The position numbers and the translations under genes were made by a program. This document shows, one piece after another, positions 1 to 5,043 of a stretch of 5,276 bases of DNA. Under the pieces are notes generated by a model, which saw only the letters and a list, made by a program, of their open reading frames with translations, made no database searches and had not been told where the DNA came from. Every line of letters starts with the position of its first letter. Position 1 is the stretch's first letter. Location of the stretch: contig CALGGN010000286.1 in the NCBI GenBank assembly GCA_937915915.1, positions 1-5,276 of the forward strand. The letters run 5' to 3'. Source of the stretch: an uncultured Selenomonas sp. Lineage in GTDB: Bacteria; Bacillota; Negativicutes; Selenomonadales; Selenomonadaceae.

Positions 1-366
1 GATGCGCACGATACTCGCCCCCATCGCCATGGCCCCGGCCAGGAAATCCCAATTGTCCCGCCCGTAATGGGTTACACCCCAGCGGGCGTCCGCGGGTACG
101 GCGGACCGGAAGGCGGTCAGGCAGGTCATATCCGGCTGCATGCCGCCCTGATGGCCGAACACCAGGTTGTAAAAGATGGGGCGGCGGTAGGGCGTGCGCT
201 GGGCGCTGCGCTCGATGTTGTAGATCATGCCGATGTCGAACACTTCGACCTCCGGGATGATGCCCTTCTCGTAGGATCTCCGGGCGCAGTAGTCGATGTC
301 GGAATCGGTGTTGACGTACAGGCTGCCGTTCAGGTTGGTGCTGCCGCCGTTCAACGACGCGCTCTC
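1..366 (-). pseudogene. beta-keto acid cleavage enzyme (BKACE/DUF849), fragment lacking both ends
   Basis: Read on the minus strand, the frame is open from about 366 down to base 1 and gives about 122 residues typical of the BKACE (3-keto-5-aminohexanoate cleavage enzyme, DUF849) family. Landmarks in order are ESASLNGGSTN, YVNT, EVEVFDIGMI, FYNLVFGHQGGMQ, WGVTHYGRDNW and GASIVRI. These match the family blocks usually seen as E-MASL-TG--NF, ELEVFD-GM, F-LG--GGM and G--VR. Family members are zinc-dependent TIM-barrel enzymes that condense a beta-keto acid with acetyl-CoA to give acetoacetate and a new CoA ester; the founding member acts in lysine fermentation. The roughly 130 N-terminal residues are missing: upstream of 366 the same frame runs into antisense ffh sequence. 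The C-terminal part, including the expected G-ED motif, would lie left of base 1. ATG at 367-369 (complement) is probably accidental. Family is fairly sure; the substrate is unknown. The truncation may be real or an assembly join. Confidence 0.82.
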
Positions 367-478
367 CATCGACGGCGTGATCCTGACGAAACTCGACGGC
401 GACGCGCGCGGCGGCGCGGCACTCTCAATCAAGGCGGCGACAGGTTGCCCGATAAAATTCGTTGGCATGGGCGAAAAG
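350..478 (+). pseudogene. ffh: ffh fragment (SRP54 GTPase, part of the G domain)
   Basis: About 43 codons match the GTPase domain of Ffh, the protein of the signal recognition particle that binds signal sequences on ribosomes and delivers them to FtsY. The residues start at FNDAL and run through the guanine-specificity motif TKLD (386-397), the closing loop DGDARGGAA and the GMGEK block (467-478). In whole Ffh (about 450 residues) this corresponds to only the last part of the G domain. The P-loop, the N domain before it and the methionine-rich M domain after it are all absent, so this piece cannot act as Ffh. The left edge overlaps the antisense BKACE similarity by about 17 bases. The right edge passes in frame into an alpha/beta hydrolase. 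The cell must have a complete ffh elsewhere, since it is essential. Identity is clear from the motifs; the origin of the fragment is not. Confidence 0.88.
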
Positions 479-898
479 GCAGTTAAAGAGCCGTTCCATC
501 ACAATACATGGGGAAGTGCGGCCTCTGATTTTCAGAGAAAAGCTGATGGAAGCATCGATTTTGATATCGCAGAAGAGCTTCTGGTCAATACCTACATTGC
601 CAATGCTTGGCATTATGACCGGGACAGCTGCCCTAACGGAGGAAGACGGGATTTATTGGTCAGTGATAATGTAAGGCTGATACCTATGGAAAGTATCAAT
701 GTTCCTGTGCTGATTATTGCCGGTTCTAAAGACCAATATGCGTCCCCTGCCCTATGCAAAGAAGCATTTGCGATGCTATCCAATAGGGATAAGTCTCAGC
801 TTGTAATTATTGATGGTGGTGGTCATGCTATGGTCATGGAAAGACCATATTACAAGAAGTTTAGGGAAAATGTGCTGAGATTTTTGCAGGCAAATTAA
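479..898 (+). pseudogene. alpha/beta hydrolase, C-terminal part only, fused in frame to ffh fragment
   Basis: The reading frame is open from ATG 296 to TAA 896-898 (200 codons), but only about 137 codons after position 479 look like one protein, the C-terminal half of an alpha/beta-hydrolase-fold enzyme. Supporting features are the strand before the acid residue (VPVLIIAGSKDQYASP, with the likely catalytic Asp at 731-733), the late strand LVIIDGGGH with the likely catalytic His at 824-826, and a closing helix (ERPYYKKFRENVLRFLQ). The nucleophile elbow G-S-G and the oxyanion strand, which belong to the missing N-terminal half, are absent, so no activity is expected. The segment 500-700 probably holds the lid. 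Composition is clearly more AT-rich than the ffh and BKACE pieces on its left. The apparent start at 296 lies in antisense BKACE sequence and has no convincing RBS. A downstream flavodoxin-like start 12 bases away suggests the two were once an operon. Confidence 0.75.
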
Positions 899-902
899 GG
901 AG
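897..902 (+). promoter_or_regulatory. ribosome binding site for the flavodoxin-like start
   Basis: AAGGAG overlaps the hydrolase stop codon and ends 8 bases before GTG 911. The good spacing supports GTG 911 as a once-genuine translation start, even though the gene that follows looks broken. Confidence 0.7.
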
Positions 903-910
903 AATTTTTA

Positions 911-1165
911 GTGAAAGCAGCAATAGTTTATGATTCAGGAACACATGCGACTATCTATTATTGCTGTAGAATTGTAGATGGAAACGATGGCGATGATTAT
1001 ATCATTAGGATATATTTCGGCAAGCACCGGGAAAATCCTTTTGTCGGTACCGTATATCTTACCACAAAGCGGCGCGGTAGGCTATGGGGCGGAGAAGGGC
1101 GGCATGGGCTTATCGCTGAATCTTTAGGTGGAATGTGGCACTGCCTTCTGCATGTATCGGATTGA
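911..1165 (+). pseudogene. flavodoxin-like gene start, similarity lost after about 12 codons
   Basis: GTG 911 with a strong RBS opens an 84-codon frame ending at TGA 1163-1165. The first residues, MKAAIVYDSGT, match the usual flavodoxin start: beta-strand 1 followed by the phosphate-binding loop, which normally reads S-TGNT. From about 944 the similarity is gone. The residues HATIYYCC and the Arg/Gly-rich remainder resemble no flavodoxin and lack helix 1 and the later FMN-contact loops. Flavodoxins are about 140-150 residues, so this is best read as a truncated gene joined to other DNA near 941-948. The short match makes the family call modest. A small new protein expressed from a captured start cannot be excluded, but the codons after 950 do not look selected for coding. 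Confidence 0.4.
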
Positions 1166-1177
1166 ATCCATGGATGC
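946..1177 (+). other. unassigned stretch between flavodoxin-like remnant and YvrJ gene
   Basis: About 230 bases with no gene I recognise on either strand. The plus frame starting at ATG 978 is open for 49 codons to TAG 1125-1127 and includes a hydrophobic run (MAMIISLGYISAS) and a Gly-rich end (GAEKGGMGLSLNL), but it has no RBS in front and I know no homologue. A 10-base perfect palindrome, ATCCATGGAT, lies at 1166-1175 just before the YvrJ RBS; its size is within chance. No terminator or clear promoter is visible here, so how the YvrJ gene is transcribed is open. Confidence 0.4.
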
Positions 1178-1187
1178 AGGAGGTGAT
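1178..1187 (+). promoter_or_regulatory. ribosome binding site deciding the YvrJ start
   Basis: AGGAGGTGAT is a perfect anti-16S match ending in the usual window, with 8 bases between AGGAGG and ATG 1192. It rules out the in-frame ATG at 1186, which overlaps or nearly touches the site, and the farther ATG at 1135. Confidence 0.85.
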
Positions 1188-1191
1188 GGCA

Positions 1192-1332
1192 ATGACGGAA
1201 TTCATGACCGTCATCGGGAATTATGGCTTTCCGATGGGCGTGACGGCGTTTCTGCTTGTGCGCATCGAGAGCAAGCTGGGACAGCTCAATGAGAGCATCC
1301 AGCTGCTCACAAAAGCCATAGACAGGAAATAG
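1192..1332 (+). CDS. yvrJ: YvrJ-family small membrane protein
   Basis: A 46-residue protein of the YvrJ family (named after Bacillus subtilis YvrJ), whose function is unknown. The signature is IGNYGFPMGVTAFLLVRIESKL at residues 7-28. It has one hydrophobic segment (about 10-23) containing the family's N-GFP turn, then an amphipathic helix (RIESKLGQLNESIQLLTKAI) that could pair as a coiled coil, and a basic end. The length is normal for the family, so it is complete. The start is ATG 1192, set by a perfect RBS. In other Firmicutes yvrJ often sits next to DUF1659 and DUF2922 genes; neither is seen here, and the left neighbour is a damaged region. A strong terminator follows 19 bases after the stop, so it forms the end of its transcript. 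Small size and topology recall holin-like proteins, but that is only a resemblance. Confidence 0.85.
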   Translation: MTEFMTVIGNYGFPMGVTAFLLVRIESKLGQLNESIQLLTKAIDRK

Positions 1333-1351
1333 CAGGGTGCCTCGCATGAAT

Positions 1352-1389
1352 AGAACAGAGCCAAACGGCTCTGTTCTTTCTTCTTTTCC
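1352..1389 (+). terminator. intrinsic terminator after yvrJ
   Basis: A perfect 11-base-pair stem, AGAACAGAGCC (1352-1362) with GGCTCTGTTCT (1367-1377), closes a 4-base AAAC loop and is followed by a T-rich tract (1378-1387, TTCTTCTTTT). The tract lies only on the plus-strand side, so it ends plus-strand transcription from yvrJ and isolates the hydrolase gene downstream. Confidence 0.92.
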
Positions 1390-1391
1390 TA

Positions 1392-1400
1392 TGGTATACT
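1392..1400 (+). promoter_or_regulatory. extended -10 promoter for the SGNH hydrolase gene
   Basis: TG-G-TATACT fits the extended -10 form (TGN then a 5/6 match to TATAAT). The best -35 at 17-base spacing would be TGTTCT (1372-1377), inside the terminator stem, and is weak, as is usual for extended -10 promoters. Predicted initiation is near 1407. That leaves a leader of about 30 bases to TTG 1438 and makes the upstream in-frame TTG 1408 unlikely as the start. Confidence 0.62.
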
Positions 1401-1421
1401 GTACAGGTTGGGTTTTTTCGC

Positions 1422-1428
1422 AGGAAGA
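1422..1428 (+). promoter_or_regulatory. ribosome binding site supporting TTG 1438
   Basis: AGGAAGA lies 9 bases before TTG 1438. A second purine run (AAAGGA, 1447-1452) lies 12 bases before GTG 1465, so that later start is a possible alternative. Confidence 0.55.
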
Positions 1429-1437
1429 GCTCGCAGT

Positions 1438-2889
1438 TTGACGAAGAAAGGATGGGGTTGTCCGGTGCGTTTCTGGGATGATGTGACGGCAGGGACGCTG
1501 CTTTTGGCGGGGCTGCTGCTTTTGCCGAATATGGCAGCAGCGCAGGATGTGGCAGCGCCTGTGAGGACGGTGTCGGCAGAGCATACTGCGGATCGTGCGC
1601 TGCGCCAGCCTGCGGGCAAGCGGCAGCAAGCGGCTGAAACAGAAGAGGCAGTGAAGGAAGCAGTGGAGGCAAAGGGAAGCAGTGCCGCGCATGAGGTGGC
1701 GGCGGAGCAGCGGGAGGAAGCGTCCATGCAGAAATTCAATGTACGGCTGACATGGCCGGTCTATCCAAGTGCCGTGCGCTATCAGGTGGTTGTGCTGCGA
1801 GACAACAATCCTTCTTCGCAGAACATCGTGTTGGCCAAGGATTTTGTCTTCAACAATGGCATCGATATCGATCTCTCCGCCTTTGGGGAGTCGGCGATGG
1901 ACTTCTATTGGGCCGTATGTCCGCTGGCCTTTGAGGGAACCGCGCTGGACTCTTTTTCCGTGCCGAAGCCCGTCCGGGGGCAGCCCGTCAATTCCCCTGC
2001 GCCGCTGATGACCACGGAATTCGAGAAGATGGATTACTTCCCGCTCTATCCTGTCTTTTCCTGGATACCCTATCGGGGTTCCAAGCACCATGAGCTTCAG
2101 ATTATCCGGCAGGATTCGTCAGGGAACGAAGTCGTTTTCCGCGGCCCCGTAGGGGAAACGGATTACTATTCGGAAAGCGGCTATACCGAGTCCGGTGTCT
2201 ATAGCTGGCGTGTGCGTGGGATCTCGCCGGAGGGGCGGGCCATCAGCGAGTGGTCGGAGCCTCGAAAATTTCAGGTCACCCGGCCCGTCACGGTTGCGGC
2301 CCTCGGCGACAGCATTACCCATGGAGGCGGCGCGATGTGCACCCCGCCGGGCTATACCATCTATAACTGGGAGACCTATTCCGAGGTTCCCGTCAAGAAC
2401 CTGGGGTTCAGCGGGGATCCGACCTACGCGATGTATGAGCGGTTCGATCGGGATGTGCTGCCCTTTCATCCCAAGATCCTTGTCATTATGGGGGGCGTGA
2501 ATGACTTTCGTCTGGGGACGGCCGCACAGGACAGCATTTTCTATCTGGAACAGATTCGGGAGAAATGCCTTGCGAATGATATCATTCCCGTCTTTGCGAC
2601 AGCTACGCCGGTCAATCCTGTGCTCATGGACTTGCGGGGGCTCATCGAATCCGCCCCTGCCGACTGGAAGCTCAACCAGCAGCGGCTCAATGAATGGGTC
2701 ATGAGCCAGCCCTATCATATTGATACCGCAAGCACGGTGACCGATGAGGAAGGCTTCCTGCTCGATACATCGGACGGACTGCATCCGAATCAGGAAGGGA
2801 AGCGGCGCATTGGAAAGGCGATATCCGATTACTTGTTGGGGACCTTTCCGATGATTGTGAGCAAGAGGCAGAATGTTCCCAATGATTGA
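1438..2889 (+). CDS. secreted SGNH/GDSL-family hydrolase with N-terminal Fn3-like modules
   Basis: A predicted secreted esterase-type enzyme of about 483 residues. TTG 1438 gives a textbook signal peptide: basic start (KK, R), hydrophobic core (about 18-32) and a likely cut after AAA at 33-35. Residues about 36-97 are rich in Ala, Glu and Gln (linker). Residues about 98-180 (FNVRLTWPVYPSAVRYQVVV, ending near FYWAVCPLAF) and 190-281 (FSWIPYRGSKHHELQII ... YSWRVRGISPEGR..SEWSEP) each have the strand pattern of Fn3-like modules. The SGNH domain fills about 283-470: block I GDSITHGG (nucleophile Ser292), block II NLGFSGDPT (oxyanion Gly about 326), block III GGVNDF (Asn355) and block V DGLHPN (Asp446, His449). 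All catalytic residues are present. The substrate is not visible; acetyl groups on cell-wall or plant polysaccharides are possible by analogy only. It stands alone between a terminator and the argS promoter. Alternative start: GTG 1465. Confidence 0.9.
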   Translation: MTKKGWGCPVRFWDDVTAGTLLLAGLLLLPNMAAAQDVAAPVRTVSAEHTADRALRQPAGKRQQAAETEEAVKEAVEAKGSSAAHEVAAEQREEASMQKFNVRLTWPVYPSAVRYQVVVLRDNNPSSQNIVLAKDFVFNNGIDIDLSAFGESAMDFYWAVCPLAFEGTALDSFSVPKPVRGQPVNSPAPLMTTEFEKMDYFPLYPVFSWIPYRGSKHHELQIIRQDSSGNEVVFRGPVGETDYYSESGYTESGVYSWRVRGISPEGRAISEWSEPRKFQVTRPVTVAALGDSITHGGGAMCTPPGYTIYNWETYSEVPVKNLGFSGDPTYAMYERFDRDVLPFHPKILVIMGGVNDFRLGTAAQDSIFYLEQIREKCLANDIIPVFATATPVNPVLMDLRGLIESAPADWKLNQQRLNEWVMSQPYHIDTASTVTDEEGFLLDTSDGLHPNQEGKRRIGKAISDYLLGTFPMIVSKRQNVPND

Positions 2890-2920
2890 CGAATTTTTGG
2901 CCTCAGTGATTCATTTGTTG

Positions 2921-2955
2921 TGGAAAAAGTGAGAGCTTTACATTATAATTATAAT
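2921..2955 (+). promoter_or_regulatory. promoter of the argS-rpoE-pyrG operon, with tandem TATAAT boxes
   Basis: TGGAAA (2921-2926, 4/6 to TTGACA) and TATAAT (2944-2949, 6/6) are 17 bases apart. A second exact TATAAT follows at once at 2950-2955, but the -35 at its spacing is poor. Initiation is expected near 2956 (or 2962 from the second box), giving a leader of about 50 bases to argS. It is the only AT-rich stretch in the gap between the hydrolase and argS. Confidence 0.65.
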
Positions 2956-2969
2956 TGGTTTGTGAACAT

Positions 2970-2987
2970 GCCGCGGTATGCCGTGGC
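2970..2987 (+). promoter_or_regulatory. small hairpin in the argS leader
   Basis: GCCGCGG (2970-2976) can pair with CCGTGGC (2981-2987) through seven pairs including one G-U, around a TATG loop. The same bases also form an imperfect direct repeat (ATGCCGCGG / ATGCCGTGG). There is no T-run after it, so it is not a terminator. It ends 7 bases before the argS RBS and could affect message stability or initiation; that role is inference only. Confidence 0.35.
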
Positions 2988-2994
2988 GGGATTG

Positions 2995-3000
2995 AGGAGG
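2995..3000 (+). promoter_or_regulatory. ribosome binding site deciding the argS TTG start
   Basis: AGGAGG ends 7 bases before TTG 3008, which is ideal spacing. The ATG at 3001 touches the site and is in another frame, so TTG is chosen. Confidence 0.85.
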
Positions 3001-3007
3001 ATGTTTT

Positions 3008-4663
3008 TTGGATATCAAGGATACAGTGGAGCAGGCCATTCTGGAGGCTGCGCGGGGAGCGATGAAGGACGGGGTGTTTCCGGAGGGGGAACTGCCGAAG
3101 GTCGCGCTGGAGGTGCCGCCCCAGAAGGAATTCGGGGATTTTGCGACGAATTTCGCAATGCAGTCGGCACGGGTGTTCCATCGGAGTCCGAAGCAGATTG
3201 CGGAGGAGCTGGTGAAGCGCATGGCGGGCGACTGGCTGGAGCGTGCGGAAATCGCCGGACCGGGATTCATCAATTTCCATTTGAGATCCCATGTGGTCTA
3301 TGATGCCTTCGGACGGATACTGGAGGCAGGGGATGCCTATGGGCAGCTTGCGCCGAAGGGAAATCAGCCGATCCAAGTGGAATATGTGAGCGCGAATCCG
3401 ACGGGTCCCTTGCATGTGGGACATGGGCGCGGCGCAGCGGCAGGCAGCGCTATCGTGAATCTGCTGCGTGCGGCAGGGTATGCCGTGGAAAGCGAATACT
3501 ATATCAATGATGCGGGCAATCAGATGGAAAATCTGGCGCGCTCGGTGAATGCGCGGTATCTGGAGCTTTTGGGACAGGATGTGGAGTTTCCGGAGGACGG
3601 CTATCATGGCGCGGATATCCGGGAGACGGCGGAACGCATCATCAAGCGGGACGGGGATCAGTACCTTTCGATGAGCGAGGAAGAGCGGCTGGAGCTTTTC
3701 AAGGATCTTGCCTATCGGGAGAAATTGGCCGCCCTGAAGGAGGATCTGGAGGATTTCCAGGTGACCTTCGACAAGTGGTTCAGCGAGCGGACGCTGCACC
3801 CCGATGCGGTGCGGGAGGCTGTGGAGGCGCTGGAGAAGAACGGCACGATCTATGAGAAGGACGGAGCCCTCTGGCTGAAATCCACGGAGTACGGCGATGA
3901 CAAGGACCGCGTGGTGATCCGCGACAATGGCGTGCCGACGTATCTGGCGGCGGATATCGCCTATCACCGCAACAAGTTCGAGCGGGGTTTCGGCACGCTC
4001 ATCAATCTCTGGGGTGCGGATCATCATGGATATGTGTGCCGCGTCAAGGCATCGATGAAAGCTCTGGGCTATGATCCGGATCATCTGAAAATCCTGCTGC
4101 TTCAGATGGTGAGCCTCTATCGCGGCGGCGAATTGGTGAAGATGTCGAAGCGCACGGGGGAGAGCGTGACCTTGCGGGAGCTCATGGAGGAAGTCGGGAC
4201 GGATGCGGCGCGGTATTTCTTCCTCATGCGTTCCCTGGACAGCCAGCTGGACTTCGATCTGGATCTGGCGAAGAAGAAGTCGAATGAGAATCCGGTCTAC
4301 TATATCCAGTACGCGCATGCGCGCATCATGAGCATCTTCCGTCAAGCGAAGGAAACGGGGCTGGCGCTCGGCAAGGAGCCGCAGCTCTCGCTGCTCACGG
4401 ACGAGACGGAAACGGAGCTCATCCGCAAGATCGGGGAATATGAGGAAGAGGTGGACAAAGCCGCCGCGGAATACGCGCCGCAGCGCATTGCGCGCTATGC
4501 TTATGACTTGGCGGCGCTGTTCCACAGTTTCTATAATAAGTGCAGGATCATGGGAGTGGATGCGGGGCTGGCGGAGGCAAGGCTCGCGCTGGTGACCGTG
4601 ACGGCGCATGTGATCCGTCATGCGCTTGGGATTCTGGGCGTTTCTGCCCCGGAAAGAATGTAG
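3008..4663 (+). CDS. argS: arginyl-tRNA synthetase (arginine--tRNA ligase)
   Basis: A complete 551-residue class Ia aminoacyl-tRNA synthetase that charges tRNA-Arg with arginine using ATP in the cytoplasm. Domains in order are the N-terminal tRNA D-loop-recognition domain (about 1-110, with the conserved FGDFATNFA at 42-50 and GPGFINF at 84-90), the Rossmann catalytic core with the HIGH-type motif in SANPTGPLHVGHGRGA (HVGH at 136-139), YYINDAGNQ (164-172), WGADHHGY (335-342) and the KMSKS-type loop KMSKRTGE (378-385), and the helical anticodon-binding domain (about 427-551, NPVYYIQYAHARI, FHSFYNKCRI). It ends in the usual family terminus GVSAPERM. Length is normal and all motifs are intact. 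The start is TTG 3008 after an ideal RBS. It is the first gene of the apparent argS-rpoE-pyrG operon. No T-box leader is present, so tRNA-responsive control is not expected. Confidence 0.98.
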   Translation: MDIKDTVEQAILEAARGAMKDGVFPEGELPKVALEVPPQKEFGDFATNFAMQSARVFHRSPKQIAEELVKRMAGDWLERAEIAGPGFINFHLRSHVVYDAFGRILEAGDAYGQLAPKGNQPIQVEYVSANPTGPLHVGHGRGAAAGSAIVNLLRAAGYAVESEYYINDAGNQMENLARSVNARYLELLGQDVEFPEDGYHGADIRETAERIIKRDGDQYLSMSEEERLELFKDLAYREKLAALKEDLEDFQVTFDKWFSERTLHPDAVREAVEALEKNGTIYEKDGALWLKSTEYGDDKDRVVIRDNGVPTYLAADIAYHRNKFERGFGTLINLWGADHHGYVCRVKASMKALGYDPDHLKILLLQMVSLYRGGELVKMSKRTGESVTLRELMEEVGTDAARYFFLMRSLDSQLDFDLDLAKKKSNENPVYYIQYAHARIMSIFRQAKETGLALGKEPQLSLLTDETETELIRKIGEYEEEVDKAAAEYAPQRIARYAYDLAALFHSFYNKCRIMGVDAGLAEARLALVTVTAHVIRHALGILGVSAPERM

Positions 4664-4689
4664 AGCATAAAGAAGGGAGATTTTATTGG

Positions 4690-5025
4690 ATGAAGATGGA
4701 TTTTGCGAACAGCTCTGAGATGGATGTGGCCTATCATGTGCTCACAAAAGAGGGCCATACCATGTACTACAAGGATTTGGTGCTGGAAGTCATCAAGCTC
4801 AAGCGCAAGCCTGTGCAGTCCTTGTCAGCGGCTATTTCGGAGGTCTACACCCATATCAATATGGACAGCCGTTTCCACTATGAGGGGGAAGGGCAGTGGG
4901 GGCTTACCGAGTGGAACCCGCCCGAGGTGAAGCGCACCCACGCATCTTCCCGTGCTGCTGGGACGAAGAGCGCGGGGAAGTCGACGCGCCGCAAGGAAAA
5001 GCTGTTTGAAAGCATTCAGGAATGA
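4690..5025 (+). CDS. rpoE: RNA polymerase delta subunit-like protein (HARE-HTH), short form with basic tail
   Basis: A 111-residue protein related to RpoE, the delta subunit of Firmicute RNA polymerase, which helps recycle the enzyme and tunes promoter complexes. Residues about 9-76 form the HARE-HTH domain, seen as MDVAYHVLTKEGHTMYYKDLV, then a helix pair (SLSAAISEVYTHINMDSRF) and the closing strand W-GLTEW (70-75). In Bacillus subtilis (173 residues) delta continues into a long Asp/Glu-rich disordered tail. Here it stops early and the tail (80-111) is basic: about nine Lys/Arg against three Glu. ATG 4690 is chosen; AAGGGAG (4673-4679) lies 10 bases upstream, and ATG 4696 is a possible alternative. 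It begins 26 bases after argS and ends 18 bases before pyrG, the conserved Firmicute order, which supports the assignment. Whether it binds polymerase as true delta does is uncertain. Confidence 0.87.
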   Translation: MKMDFANSSEMDVAYHVLTKEGHTMYYKDLVLEVIKLKRKPVQSLSAAISEVYTHINMDSRFHYEGEGQWGLTEWNPPEVKRTHASSRAAGTKSAGKSTRRKEKLFESIQE

Positions 5026-5027
5026 GC

Positions 5028-5033
5028 GGGAGG
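5028..5033 (+). promoter_or_regulatory. ribosome binding site of pyrG
   Basis: GGGAGG just after the rpoE stop, 10 bases before ATG 5044. The gap is too short for a separate promoter or an attenuator, which indicates read-through from argS-rpoE. Confidence 0.7.
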
Positions 5034-5043
5034 ATTCTTTGAT

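Noticed and set aside
67..486. Plus-strand open frame of about 139 codons at the left edge
   Set aside because: It is the antisense shadow of the BKACE fragment followed by an out-of-frame reading of ffh; it shows no motifs of its own.
1..1190. Insertion sequence or integron explaining the gene fragments
   Set aside because: I found no transposase or integrase similarity, no paired inverted terminal repeats and no obvious target duplications around the joins.
1408..1437. TTG 1408 as start of the SGNH hydrolase
   Set aside because: It lies at the predicted transcription start, has no RBS, and would add ten residues ahead of an already complete signal peptide.
997..2091. Minus-strand open frame of about 360 codons across yvrJ and the hydrolase gene
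   Set aside because: The product is an Arg/His/Cys-rich string without domains, it crosses the terminator and promoter of real genes, and it has no supporting RBS.
2890..3007. T-box riboswitch before argS
   Set aside because: The gap is only 118 bases, too short for a full T-box, and the conserved antiterminator bulge sequence (AGGGTGGNACCGCG) is absent.
2903..4621. Long open frame on the minus strand opposite argS (about 570 codons)
   Set aside because: It is antisense to an unmistakable argS, is rich in Arg, His, Leu and Ile with no known motif, and arises from GC-biased third positions of the real gene.
5026..5043. CTP-responsive attenuator before pyrG, as in Bacillus
   Set aside because: There are only 18 bases between rpoE and pyrG, holding the RBS; no hairpin or T-run fits.
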